64,000 nt of DNA from an uncultured bacterium (GTDB taxonomy: Bacteria; Bacillota; Clostridia; Lachnospirales; Lachnospiraceae). Position 1 is the stretch's first letter, and the number at the start of each line of letters is the position of its first letter. The notes beneath the pieces are model-generated. The model did no database searches and was not told the origin of the DNA. It saw only the letters and a list, made by a program, of their open reading frames with translations. The position numbers and the translations under genes were made by a program. Shown one piece after another: positions 1 through 7,703 of this stretch. Location of the stretch: NCBI GenBank assembly GCA_947647735.1, contig CANSLJ010000005.1:102168-166167 (forward strand), in the 5' to 3' direction.

Positions 1-333
1 AAAATAGCGGAGATCACCGCCGGGAAGAGACTGTGGATGAACGGTTATTCCGGCAGGCAGTTTCGGGATATGGAGATGGATCTTTGCATAGAGGAGGATT
101 TTCTTGGCAGGGCAGAGCAGGGGGATTACTGTTTTGTGGAGGACAGGGGTATTCTGGAGGCAGTAGAAAAGATTGAGGAACTGATCATCTTTCGATGGAA
201 CAGGAGATATCCGAGCGATCTTCATCTGGACTTTCTTCCGCGGGAGAAGGGATTTGTCTGTACCGGTATGGAAGAGTTTCCGGGGCATTCTCACGATAAG
301 ATCACAATGGAAGTATGGAGGAGAGAAAAATGA
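1..333 (+). CDS. Conserved clostridial protein of unknown function, C-terminal part
   Basis: The reading frame is open from the first base of the window, so the true start lies upstream; 110 residues are visible. The visible part contains a WMNGYS segment, an EDFL...GDYCFVED stretch, FRWNRRYPSD and a closing EEFPGHSHDKIT motif. From memory these resemble a small cytoplasmic clostridial family often labelled 'ribonuclease Z' by automated pipelines, although no metallo-beta-lactamase HxHxDH motif can be seen here, so that label should not be trusted. There is no signal peptide or membrane segment in the visible portion. Its stop codon overlaps the ATG of the next gene (ATGA at 330-333), suggesting translational coupling. 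Function unknown. Confidence 0.7.
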   Translation, partial: KIAEITAGKRLWMNGYSGRQFRDMEMDLCIEEDFLGRAEQGDYCFVEDRGILEAVEKIEELIIFRWNRRYPSDLHLDFLPREKGFVCTGMEEFPGHSHDKITMEVWRREK

Positions 334-1613
334 AAAGACTGCAGAAATTATTAGTCCTGTTTATGATGGGAATCCTGCTTGCCGGGTGCGGGTCTTCGGG
401 GGAGGACGAAAGCGCGGCGCAGGAGTACAGCGAAGAGGCGGAACTGCCCGTGCAGGCGGATGATGGAGAGGCGAAGAAGTCGGCGTCGGCGGATGGCGGG
501 GAAGCGGAAACAGCACTGTCGGCGGAGGAAGACGATCCTGCAGGCGGCGAAAGAAGCAGAGCAAGGCAGGCGGCAGGGGAGGAGGAGACAAAAGAAGCCG
601 AAGAGATCACATACATAGACGTTCCGGTATATTCCGGGAAAGCCTACGCGGAAATAAACGGCAATGTTCCCTATTTTAACGACGCTGAACTGTCCACGGA
701 ATCCTATGAGACATATGCGGAGCTGGACGATCTGGGAAGGTGCGGTCCGTGTATGGCGAGTGTGGGGCAGGATATCATGCCCACGAAAGAGCGCGAGGGG
801 ATCGGCGAGGTGAAGCCGACAGGCTGGCATACGGTCAAGTATGAGGGGGTTGTCGACGGAAATTATCTCTACAATCGCTGCCATCTGCTGGGATATCAGC
901 TTACCGGGGAAAATGCCAACAGGCAGAATCTGATCACCGGAACAAGGTATATGAATGTGGAGGGAATGCTTCCCTTTGAGAACATGGTCGCCGATTATGT
1001 GAAGGAGACGGGGAACCATGTGATGTACCGGGTGACGCCCCTGTTTGACGGGAATAATCTGGTTGCCGACGGGGTTCTGATGGAGGCGAGATCCGTTGAG
1101 GACGGCGGGGAGGATATCCTGTTTAATGTGTTCTGCTATAATGTGCAGCCGGGCGTTTCGATCGACTATGCGACGGGGGAGAGTTCGCTGGATCCCGCGA
1201 CGGCCGCGCAGGCGGAGGGAAAGAGCAGATCGGCACAGCAGGAGCAGAATGCCCGTGGGTCTCAGACACAACAATCCCAGCCGGATTCTGTGCAGGCATC
1301 GCAGCCTCAGCCGGACGCCTCCCAGTCTCAGGCGCAGGCGCCGCCGGAGCAGGTACAACAGCCGGAACAGGTACAGGCGTCGCAGATCCAGCCGGAGCAG
1401 CCTTCGCAGCAGACATCTCCGTCGGCAGGCGCCGCCTATGCGGTGAATGCAAAAAACGGAAAGATCCATATCGTGGGAGCCTGCCCGGCAACGGGAACTT
1501 CCAGCAAGGCGATGAATGAGCCGGTATACTTCGGTACATATGAGGAGGCGGAGGCATATTCCATGGGGATAGCGCCGAATGAAAGCAAAAGGCAGTGCGG
1601 GAACTGCTGGTAA
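330..1613 (+). CDS. DNA-entry-type non-specific nuclease lipoprotein with C-terminal cysteine motif
   Basis: Lipoprotein of 427 residues: basic N-terminus, hydrophobic stretch and lipobox LLAGC near residue 20. After an acidic linker comes a DNA/RNA non-specific endonuclease domain (about residues 110-280) of the streptococcal EndA/DNA-entry type, shown by NRCHLLGYQLTGENANRQN followed by LITGTRYMN; His in NRCHLLGY is the expected catalytic base. A Gln/Pro/Ser-rich tether (about 290-365) leads to a small tail with GACPA ... CGNCW, like the Ada-type cysteine domain often fused to clostridial surface proteins. The ATG at 330 is chosen over one at 315 because GGAGGAG precedes it and the lipoprotein signal starts there. 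Probable role: surface degradation of extracellular DNA or nucleotide scavenging. No competence genes adjoin. Confidence 0.85.
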   Translation: MKRLQKLLVLFMMGILLAGCGSSGEDESAAQEYSEEAELPVQADDGEAKKSASADGGEAETALSAEEDDPAGGERSRARQAAGEEETKEAEEITYIDVPVYSGKAYAEINGNVPYFNDAELSTESYETYAELDDLGRCGPCMASVGQDIMPTKEREGIGEVKPTGWHTVKYEGVVDGNYLYNRCHLLGYQLTGENANRQNLITGTRYMNVEGMLPFENMVADYVKETGNHVMYRVTPLFDGNNLVADGVLMEARSVEDGGEDILFNVFCYNVQPGVSIDYATGESSLDPATAAQAEGKSRSAQQEQNARGSQTQQSQPDSVQASQPQPDASQSQAQAPPEQVQQPEQVQASQIQPEQPSQQTSPSAGAAYAVNAKNGKIHIVGACPATGTSSKAMNEPVYFGTYEEAEAYSMGIAPNESKRQCGNCW

Positions 1614-1625
1614 AAGAGGAAAAGA

Positions 1626-1659
1626 AAAAGGCATCACGAGATTTTCGATGATGCCTTTT
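1626..1659. terminator. Bidirectional intrinsic terminator
   Basis: Eleven-base arms AAAAGGCATCA (1626-1636) and TGATGCCTTTT (1649-1659) enclose a 12-nt loop. A run of A lies before the left arm and A/T after the right arm, so it can stop transcription of the nuclease gene and of the convergent transglutaminase-like gene. Confidence 0.8.
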
Positions 1660-1736
1660 AAAAAAGTTCTTATATATCTATCGATTTATTTTGTGAAATC
1701 CTTGCAAAATGAATGCGAAATACAGAGAAACGCTCA

Positions 1737-2465
1737 TCACAGATAAGGATGCATATAAGGCGCCGGTTCCGGCCCGCAGTACAACCCGTAAGCGTCGCAG
1801 ATCCAGTAGGTTCCGTCTATATTCACACGGCACCACTGATGGGAATACTGATTCTCATTCACATGCTCGTAAGGCATACCCAGAATATTCAGGCAGAGCC
1901 CTGTGGCCCGCGCGCATCCGGCGCAGGATGCGGTTCCCAGTATAAAATATCCGTAGGGATCATTGTAATGCGGCGTTGACATGGAGTACATCATACCGGA
2001 TTCAAAGCGATACCGGAGCGCCACCGCGATTCCCATAAGTTGCTCTTCTTTCGGAAGCCCCACAAGCGGCGCAACCGTCTCCCACGCCGCGTTATATGCC
2101 TGGTTAAACTCCGCGTTGGTCTGTTTCTTTTTCAGGCTGGACAGGTTGGCAAGCTGATCGACCGGAACGGGAATACCTGTTGCGGCGTTCGGCGTGATAA
2201 CAGCGTTCGCTGCCATGCCGTCCACCGGAGCGCCAGGTGCGGCTCCCTGATAAGGGGTTCTGCCCTCAGCCATGCCGCAGGCAATGTAGTGGTTCAAAAG
2301 CATCTGCGGATCGGTTCCGAGAGCGAGCGCCACATCCGGGTAGGCTGCCGCGTAATATGCCGGATCGAATGTCGATGCGGCGTGGGCCGGAAGAGAGAAC
2401 TTTCCGGCAAGGAGCAGCATAACGCCTGCCGTGAATAATACGGTAAGAATTTTTTTGTGTTTCAA
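1737..2465 (-). CDS. Secreted transglutaminase-like protein
   Basis: 242 residues with a signal peptide ending near AHAAS (about residue 30). Next is a repeat of the FDPAYYAAAYPDVA...HYIACGMAEGR type (about 32-70), a short module seen in many secreted clostridial proteins. The C-terminal half (about 120-242) has a transglutaminase/protease-like triad: Cys in ASCAGCARATG, His in SHQWCRVNIDG and Asp in WICDAYGLY. The start is TTG at 2465: a strong GAGGAGG lies eight bases upstream and no ATG fits the signal peptide. It has its own promoter (2504-2532) and runs convergently to the nuclease gene. Likely a surface protein-modifying or peptidase-like enzyme; substrate unknown. Confidence 0.75.
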   Translation of the reverse strand: MKHKKILTVLFTAGVMLLLAGKFSLPAHAASTFDPAYYAAAYPDVALALGTDPQMLLNHYIACGMAEGRTPYQGAAPGAPVDGMAANAVITPNAATGIPVPVDQLANLSSLKKKQTNAEFNQAYNAAWETVAPLVGLPKEEQLMGIAVALRYRFESGMMYSMSTPHYNDPYGYFILGTASCAGCARATGLCLNILGMPYEHVNENQYSHQWCRVNIDGTYWICDAYGLYCGPEPAPYMHPYL

Positions 2466-2485
2466 GATGTCTACCTCCTCATGTT

Positions 2486-2505
2486 GTAAATTTCTGTAAA
2501 TTTAC
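2486..2505. promoter_or_regulatory. Palindrome at the transglutaminase-like gene start, candidate operator
   Basis: GTAAATTT and AAATTTAC are perfect inverted arms separated by four bases (CTGT). The site overlaps the predicted transcription start of the minus-strand promoter at 2504-2532, where a repressor would block initiation. The binding protein is unknown. Confidence 0.4.
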
Positions 2506-2532
2506 TATAACATGGGAGGTGTTGTTTATCAA
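2504..2532 (-). promoter_or_regulatory. Promoter of the transglutaminase-like gene
   Basis: On the minus strand TTGATA (2532-2527), a 17-bp spacer and TATAGT (2509-2504) form a good sigma-A promoter just upstream of the gene starting at 2465. Confidence 0.65.
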
Positions 2533-2536
2533 TGAT

Positions 2537-3904
2537 TTACTTCCCGGCGGCACGTTCGATCCGCAATCGTATCTGCCACGGCATCTCCTTCGGCTCCGGC
2601 AGCAGATTGGTATTCCGGTATACTGAAAGGATGATGCCCATAAACAGGAAGTTGATCACAGCGCAGTGTAGCCCGAATGTTAAAAACGGCATATCAATGC
2701 TGACAGTGAGCCCGAGCCCGAAATTCATTGTCACATAGACGATGGATTTTAAGATCAGGATGACACTGCAGGAGACGCCCAGCAAAAAGCCAAGCCGGCT
2801 GCTCTGCATAAGGGATACGTGCAGTGCCCGCATGAAGTAGGCGGCGATGATCCCGATCACCAGAAAAGTAACGATCAGGCCGAAATAGGCGGTCAGGCAG
2901 ATCAGCACGTAGTCGCACCATGCCCCGGCAAGCTCACCGACTTTGCCGATGGTGCCTCCGCCGATAAGGGATGCGCCCTGAAGCTGCTCCCGCACCAGCA
3001 TGGTCTGATAGCCCGCTTCACTGGCAAAAGCGGCAGGATTGAACATGACCTGAATGCGCCGGATCTGGTATTCGGCGAGATGCAGGAAGCGAGCCTGAAA
3101 CAGCAGGACATCCCCCAGAAACAGTGCCGGTATCCCTATGATGGATGCGAGCAGCACGCCGGTCTGCAGTTTTTTTCTTCCGCCGAAGATCCCCCGGAAG
3201 GAGGCGGCGCAGAGGGTGAGCAGGCATGCCATGATGGAGAGCGCCATCTCTGCGGAGTGATAAGTGCCCGCCAGTAAAAGGAACAGCGTGTTGAAACAGA
3301 GCAGTCCCAGCGCTTTCAGGAGTCCCTTTGCTTTCTGGCCTCTCAGCCGGTAACAGAATACGGCAAACAGGGGAACAAACAGGATGCTGACTGACTGCCC
3401 AAGCAGAAGGTGCCGGGTGTAATCTAAAACGGGGCTGTGCAGAAAAAGAAAGGAGCCCGCCAGATACGCGCCGTAGATCAGCCATATATATCGGTAGAGC
3501 AGGCGGTAATCCGCAAAATAAACGGCTGCCATCACGAAAAGGCCGATCGCGTTATACCAAATGGTCTTCATATGATAAGTGCTCTGGATATAACCGTTGT
3601 CATTGTACTGCCTGCAGATGATGGACTGCATGATGATCCCGATCAGCGTTAAAATGAGCATGGCGCCCAGCATCCACACATCCGTTTTCGGGCGGTGGAT
3701 TTTATCAAGCTGTAAACCGGCATCCACCGGGTTGCCCATCTCTTTTACAGCGAGGGCTTCCGCTTCCTCATCGCTCTTCCCGTCCAGCAGAAAGGCTTCT
3801 TTCTGGTCTTCGATATGAGCCGTGATCTCCTCTGCCACCAGCGTCCGCGCATGTTTATTGCGGATCTGTTCGGTAAGGCTTTTTAAATATTCCGTTCTGT
3901 TCAT
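2537..3904 (-). CDS. FtsW/RodA/SpoVE-like membrane protein with N-terminal permease-prefix domain
   Basis: 455 residues. The first 70 or so are soluble and helical (EYLKSLTEQIRNKHA ... DQKEAFLLDGKSDEEAEALA), matching the prefix domain that in Firmicutes usually precedes PadR-controlled membrane proteins. The remainder contains about ten hydrophobic helices in the SEDS (FtsW/RodA/SpoVE) arrangement, including LGQSVSILFVPLFAVF and GVSCSVILILKSIVYVTMNFGL. SEDS proteins polymerise lipid II glycan strands; whether this divergent member keeps the activity is unclear. It follows the PadR gene by 14 bp with ribosome site GGAGGCAC, so the two form one operon and PadR probably controls it. Confidence 0.8.
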   Translation of the reverse strand: MNRTEYLKSLTEQIRNKHARTLVAEEITAHIEDQKEAFLLDGKSDEEAEALAVKEMGNPVDAGLQLDKIHRPKTDVWMLGAMLILTLIGIIMQSIICRQYNDNGYIQSTYHMKTIWYNAIGLFVMAAVYFADYRLLYRYIWLIYGAYLAGSFLFLHSPVLDYTRHLLLGQSVSILFVPLFAVFCYRLRGQKAKGLLKALGLLCFNTLFLLLAGTYHSAEMALSIMACLLTLCAASFRGIFGGRKKLQTGVLLASIIGIPALFLGDVLLFQARFLHLAEYQIRRIQVMFNPAAFASEAGYQTMLVREQLQGASLIGGGTIGKVGELAGAWCDYVLICLTAYFGLIVTFLVIGIIAAYFMRALHVSLMQSSRLGFLLGVSCSVILILKSIVYVTMNFGLGLTVSIDMPFLTFGLHCAVINFLFMGIILSVYRNTNLLPEPKEMPWQIRLRIERAAGK

Positions 3905-3918
3905 AATGTGCCTCCTTC

Positions 3919-4248
3919 CTATACTCCATAGCAGAGAACGCTTGCCACTGCATGGGAATACTCCTGCCAGGAATTTTTCCGCTCCTGCAGTTCTTTCCTG
4001 CCTTTTCCTGTGATGGAATAGTATTTCCTCACCTTGCCCTGGGCTTCCTGCTCATAGCAGGTCAAAAGCCCTTTGTCCTCCATGCCGTGAAGCAGCGGGT
4101 ACAGTGTGCCTGCTTTCAGGGAGAAGACGTTCTCCGAGCGGCTCCGCAGTTCTTCGATCATCTCATAGCCGTACATATCCTTTTCGGATAGCAGTTTCAG
4201 AAGCAGCATCGTGGTACTGCCGGAAACAAGACTTTTATCGATTGCCAT
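3919..4248 (-). CDS. PadR-family transcriptional regulator
   Basis: 109 residues, the typical size of the short PadR subfamily. The winged-helix signature is clear: LLLKLLSEKDMYGYEMIEEL, then FSLKAGTLYPLLHGMEDKGL and the wing YYSITGKGRKELQE. PadR proteins are dimeric repressors that commonly repress their own operon and respond to small molecules or envelope stress. Its promoter (4317-4345) is covered by a large inverted repeat, consistent with autoregulation. It is cotranscribed with the SEDS-like membrane protein downstream. Ribosome site AAAGGAGG is well placed before the ATG at 4248. Confidence 0.92.
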   Translation of the reverse strand: MAIDKSLVSGSTTMLLLKLLSEKDMYGYEMIEELRSRSENVFSLKAGTLYPLLHGMEDKGLLTCYEQEAQGKVRKYYSITGKGRKELQERKNSWQEYSHAVASVLCYGV

Positions 4249-4288
4249 AGTGATTCCTCCTTTAAGTTTAATGTAAATGAATGAATAG

Positions 4289-4336
4289 ATAGATTTCCGA
4301 TATATCGATTATCTATAATATATATCGAAAATCTAT
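4289..4336. promoter_or_regulatory. Inverted-repeat operator of the PadR operon
   Basis: Arms ATAGATTTCCGATATAT (4289-4305) and ATATATCGAAAATCTAT (4320-4336) are inverted copies differing at one position, separated by 14 bp. The right arm fills the -35/-10 spacer of the PadR promoter and the left arm lies just downstream of -10, the arrangement expected for an autorepressor. Confidence 0.65.
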
Positions 4337-4345
4337 ATATGTCAA
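4317..4345 (-). promoter_or_regulatory. Promoter of the PadR operon
   Basis: Minus-strand TTGACA (4345-4340), a 17-bp spacer and TATATT (4322-4317). The -35 is consensus. Confidence 0.7.
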
Positions 4346-4385
4346 GAAGAATTTGAGAAGTTCAGGAAGTTCATTGAGTTAACAG

Positions 4386-4414
4386 TTGCCATAACGTGGC
4401 CGGCACGCTATAAT
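4386..4414 (+). promoter_or_regulatory. Promoter of the alpha/beta hydrolase lipoprotein gene
   Basis: TTGCCA (4386-4391), exactly 17 bp, then consensus TATAAT (4409-4414), about 55 bp before the ATG at 4470. Confidence 0.75.
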
Positions 4415-4469
4415 AGAGCGGATGCAAAGTAGATATACAAATAGAAACAAAAGAAAAGGAAGAAAGTAT

Positions 4470-5942
4470 ATGAACAGAAAATTCAGCAAAAGATTCGCCG
4501 CGATTTTCATGGCGATGATGACAGTATTTACAGTTTCCTGCGGTTCGGCAGAAAACGAACCGGCGGAAGAGGCAAAAGAGGGAACCGTTCAGGAGGAAGG
4601 CTCAGGGGAGGAAGGCAGGCACTCCTCCAGCGCGGATACATCCGGCGGTTTTGCAGCTGCCCACGATGCTTTCAAAACCACACTGACAAGAGAGGAAAAT
4701 GACGACTATCCGATTCCGGAACCGCCGGAAGGCGTATTTGATCTGGTTTCCTATCCATCCAAAGTGGGGGATCTGGCGGCCTATGTGTCCAGCGATCCAG
4801 GCGACGGGGAGAAACATCCGCTGATCATCTGGGTAGTCGGCGGATGGGGCAACGGCATCGATGATTTCCCGTGGATCTATCCGGAGTGGGACGATGACCA
4901 GACGGGCTCCGCCTTCTGGCAGGAGGGGATCCTGACCATGTATCCGTCCTTCAGGGGCGGCAGCGGCAATCCGGGCTATTACGAGGCTTTGTTTGGCGAG
5001 GTGGACGATATCGTCTCCGCCTATGAGTATGCCGCATCCCTGCCCTATGTGGATCCGGAGCGCATTTATCTGGGCGGGCACAGCACCGGAGGCACCCGGG
5101 CGCTCCTGGCTTCCGAGTATACGGACAGCTTCCGCGCGGTGTTCTGCTTCGGCGCGGTGGATGAGATCATATACCACAATAACGACCAGTTTACTTTTGA
5201 TACGGAAAATGAAGAAGAATATACCATGCGTTCCCCGATCCACTGGCTGGACGACATAGGGAGCCCCACTTTCCTGATCGAGGGGAGAGACGGTAATGCC
5301 GAATGTCTGGAGCGGATGGAGGCGGCGACGGAGAATGAAAACATCCATTGCTATGTGATGGAGGGACAGGATCATTTTTCCGTGCTGGCTCCGGCCACAA
5401 GGCTTGTGGCACAGAAGATCCTGGAGGATACCGGCGACGAGGTGAATATCTCCATCACGCAGGAGGAACTGGAGGAGGCGATGAAGAAGCTGCCGACCGC
5501 GCCGAAGCCTGTGATGGTGGAGCACCATCTGGAGGATATGGGACTGACATTCTCCTGTCCCTATGTGTGGCAGATCACGGATAATGAGAACGGGAACGGC
5601 GTGGATGTATACTCTGCCTATGATTATGACAATGCGTGGGATATGTCGTCGCTCTTTATGTCGGCGTATGACGCGGAAAGCGCGGATGATCTGAAGATCC
5701 TGAGCAAGGCGATGGAGGCGCAGGGGTATATCGTGAGCGAGATCACGGTGGACGGACATCCGGCGATGGATGCCTCCGATGTGTATGAGAGCGAGAGCGG
5801 CACGATCTACTATCAGCGTTATATTTCCATTGAGAACGGGGATGCGTTTGTGGATCTTAACTTTATCACGTTTTCGGATTTCATGGATGAGGCGGATCTG
5901 GTGTTTCAGGATGTGATCGACAGTATTGTGTTTGATGATTGA
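4470..5942 (+). CDS. Alpha/beta hydrolase (prolyl oligopeptidase-like) lipoprotein
   Basis: 490 residues. Signal and lipobox end in TVSCG (Cys near residue 22). After an acidic linker lies an alpha/beta hydrolase domain (about 75-330): oxyanion region WVVGGWGNG, nucleophile elbow GGHSTGG (catalytic Ser), candidate Asp in IEGRDGNAE and His in GQDHFSV. This is the dienelactone hydrolase/S9 peptidase group. The C-terminal 130 residues form a separate module (FSCPYVWQITDN ... FQDVIDSIVF), like small ligand-binding domains of clostridial lipoproteins. The ATG at 4470 is preferred over 4422 because the signal peptide starts there after AGGAAG. It is a monocistronic unit between its own promoter and a strong terminator. 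Likely an extracytoplasmic esterase or peptidase. Confidence 0.8.
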   Translation: MNRKFSKRFAAIFMAMMTVFTVSCGSAENEPAEEAKEGTVQEEGSGEEGRHSSSADTSGGFAAAHDAFKTTLTREENDDYPIPEPPEGVFDLVSYPSKVGDLAAYVSSDPGDGEKHPLIIWVVGGWGNGIDDFPWIYPEWDDDQTGSAFWQEGILTMYPSFRGGSGNPGYYEALFGEVDDIVSAYEYAASLPYVDPERIYLGGHSTGGTRALLASEYTDSFRAVFCFGAVDEIIYHNNDQFTFDTENEEEYTMRSPIHWLDDIGSPTFLIEGRDGNAECLERMEAATENENIHCYVMEGQDHFSVLAPATRLVAQKILEDTGDEVNISITQEELEEAMKKLPTAPKPVMVEHHLEDMGLTFSCPYVWQITDNENGNGVDVYSAYDYDNAWDMSSLFMSAYDAESADDLKILSKAMEAQGYIVSEITVDGHPAMDASDVYESESGTIYYQRYISIENGDAFVDLNFITFSDFMDEADLVFQDVIDSIVFDD

Positions 5943-5990
5943 GGATGATGATCTGGAGTATTAATAACATACCATGATCAGGAATGAACA

Positions 5991-6033
5991 AAATGCAAAG
6001 TCTATTCGATAAGAAAGACTTTGCATTTTTTAT
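5991..6033 (+). terminator. Intrinsic terminator after the hydrolase gene
   Basis: Thirteen-base perfect arms AAATGCAAAGTCT (5991-6003) and AGACTTTGCATTT (6016-6028), a 12-nt loop and a T tract. Confidence 0.88.
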
Positions 6034-6101
6034 CTCTAAAATCCCCGCCATTTTACGAATTGCATAAAAATCCCCGTCAAATCCAAAAACTACCACCCTT
6101 T

Positions 6102-6130
6102 TTTACCAAAAAACACTTTGCTATTATAAT
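6102..6130 (+). promoter_or_regulatory. Promoter of the sugar ABC operon
   Basis: TTTACC (6102-6107), 17 bp, TATAAT (6125-6130). The -35 is weak and the -10 is consensus; the start codon follows 37 bp later. A weak -35 would suit a promoter helped by an activator such as the operon's own YesN-type protein, but this is inference. Confidence 0.5.
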
Positions 6131-6167
6131 AATATGAAGCAAAATATACAAAAGGAAGGACGAACGA

Positions 6168-7703
6168 ATGGGTGAGATAATTGTCTCGATGAAAAATATC
6201 TGTAAGTCGTTTCCCGGCGTAAAGGCACTTGACAGTGTGGATTTTGAGTTGAGATCCGGTGAAGTGTTAGCGCTCCTCGGGGAAAACGGCGCAGGAAAGT
6301 CAACGCTCATGAAGGTGCTCAGCGGCGTCTACACGAGGGATGAGGGTTCCCTTTCGATCTTCGGGAAGGAATACGGGGATCTGACACCGAAACAGGCACA
6401 GGAGGCGGGGGTTGCGATCATCCATCAGGAGCTGAACATGTGCAGGCACCTGACTGTCACGGAAAATATGTTTCTGGGCAGGGAACGCCGGGGCAGGATT
6501 TCCCTCGACAACAGTTCCATGGAGCAGGAAGCGAAGAGAATACTGGACGACCTGAAGATCGATATCAGCCCGAACCAGATCGTGGGTGAACTGCCGGTCT
6601 CCAAGCAGCAGATGGTGGAGATCGCGAAGGCGCTTTCCATCAACGCGAAGATCCTGATCATGGATGAGCCGACCTCATCTTTGACGGCAAGGGAGATCGA
6701 GGATCTGTTCCGTATCATCAAAAAGCTGCGCAGCGAGGGGAAAGGCATTGTTTACATATCCCATCGTCTGGAGGAGCTGCAGCATATCGTGGACAGGGTG
6801 ACGATCATGCGTGACGGCCAGTACATCACGTCCATGAACTTTGCGGATACCACGATGGATCAGATCATCGCCCACATGGTGGGACGTGAGATCAAGGAAA
6901 AGTTCCCGAGAGTGGAATGCGAGAAGGGAAAGAAGATATTTGAGGTAAAGAATCTGAACGCGGGGCGCATGGTGCGGGATGTGAATTTCTCCGCTTACGA
7001 AGGAGAGATCGTGGGATTTGCCGGCCTGATGGGTGCGGGGCGTACCGAGACCACGAGGGCTATCTTCGGCGTGGACCCGAAGGAGAGCGGTGAGATCTAT
7101 GTGGACGGCAGGGAAGTGAAGATAAACTGTCCGATGGATGCCATCAAAAACGGCGTGGTGCTTGCGCCGGAGGACAGGAAAAAAGACGGCCTCTGCACAA
7201 AGCTTTCCATCCGCCACAATCTGGCGCTGCCGAATCTGGATATCGTCTGCAATAAACTGGGCGTGGTGAACAGCGGTGAGGAGAAGAAGCTCTGCGACAA
7301 GGCGGTGGTGGATCTGAAGATCAAGACCCCCAACGTGGAGATCGATTCCGGCAATCTTTCCGGCGGCAACCAGCAGAAGGTGGTCGTGGGGAAATGGCTG
7401 GCGAGGGATTCCAGAGTGGTGATCTTCGATGAACCCACAAGGGGTATCGATGTGGGGGCGAAGGTGGAGATATACCATCTGATGAACGATCTGAAAAAAC
7501 AGGGGATCGCAGTTGTTTTTGTTTCCTCGGAGATGCCGGAGGTTATGGGCATTGCGGACCGCATTATCGTCATGTGCGACGGCAGGATCACAGGCGAGGT
7601 GATGGCGAGGGAGACAACCCAGAATGAAATTCTGACATTGGCAACTACCTTTGAAGATAAAAAGATAGGAAAGAGTGAGGGAGGAAACGAAGAGCATGAG
7701 TAA
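6168..7703 (+). CDS. Monosaccharide ABC transporter ATPase (RbsA/MglA type)
   Basis: 511 residues with two fused nucleotide-binding domains, as usual for CUT2 sugar importers. NBD1 has intact Walker A GENGAGKST (38-46), Walker B KILIMDEPTSS and the H-loop in YISHRLEEL. NBD2 has the family-typical altered P-loop GLMGAGRTE, signature LSGGNQQKVVVGKWLA and Walker B VVIFDEPTRGIDVG. It powers uptake of a five- or six-carbon sugar, or possibly an autoinducer-like furanose, through the permease encoded next. Ribosome site AAGGAAGG precedes the ATG. The gene overlaps the permease start by eight bases. Substrate cannot be read from the sequence. Confidence 0.93.
   Translation: MGEIIVSMKNICKSFPGVKALDSVDFELRSGEVLALLGENGAGKSTLMKVLSGVYTRDEGSLSIFGKEYGDLTPKQAQEAGVAIIHQELNMCRHLTVTENMFLGRERRGRISLDNSSMEQEAKRILDDLKIDISPNQIVGELPVSKQQMVEIAKALSINAKILIMDEPTSSLTAREIEDLFRIIKKLRSEGKGIVYISHRLEELQHIVDRVTIMRDGQYITSMNFADTTMDQIIAHMVGREIKEKFPRVECEKGKKIFEVKNLNAGRMVRDVNFSAYEGEIVGFAGLMGAGRTETTRAIFGVDPKESGEIYVDGREVKINCPMDAIKNGVVLAPEDRKKDGLCTKLSIRHNLALPNLDIVCNKLGVVNSGEEKKLCDKAVVDLKIKTPNVEIDSGNLSGGNQQKVVVGKWLARDSRVVIFDEPTRGIDVGAKVEIYHLMNDLKKQGIAVVFVSSEMPEVMGIADRIIVMCDGRITGEVMARETTQNEILTLATTFEDKKIGKSEGGNEEHE

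Noticed and set aside
351-1637. Long antisense frames over the nuclease lipoprotein
   Set aside because: Arg/Leu-rich shadows of the Gln/Pro-rich tether and nuclease domain; no initiation signal.
5999-6012. AGTCTATTCGATAA shared with 29525-29538 as a possible repeat
   Set aside because: A 14-base match is expected by chance in 64 kb and the contexts differ (one is part of a terminator loop).
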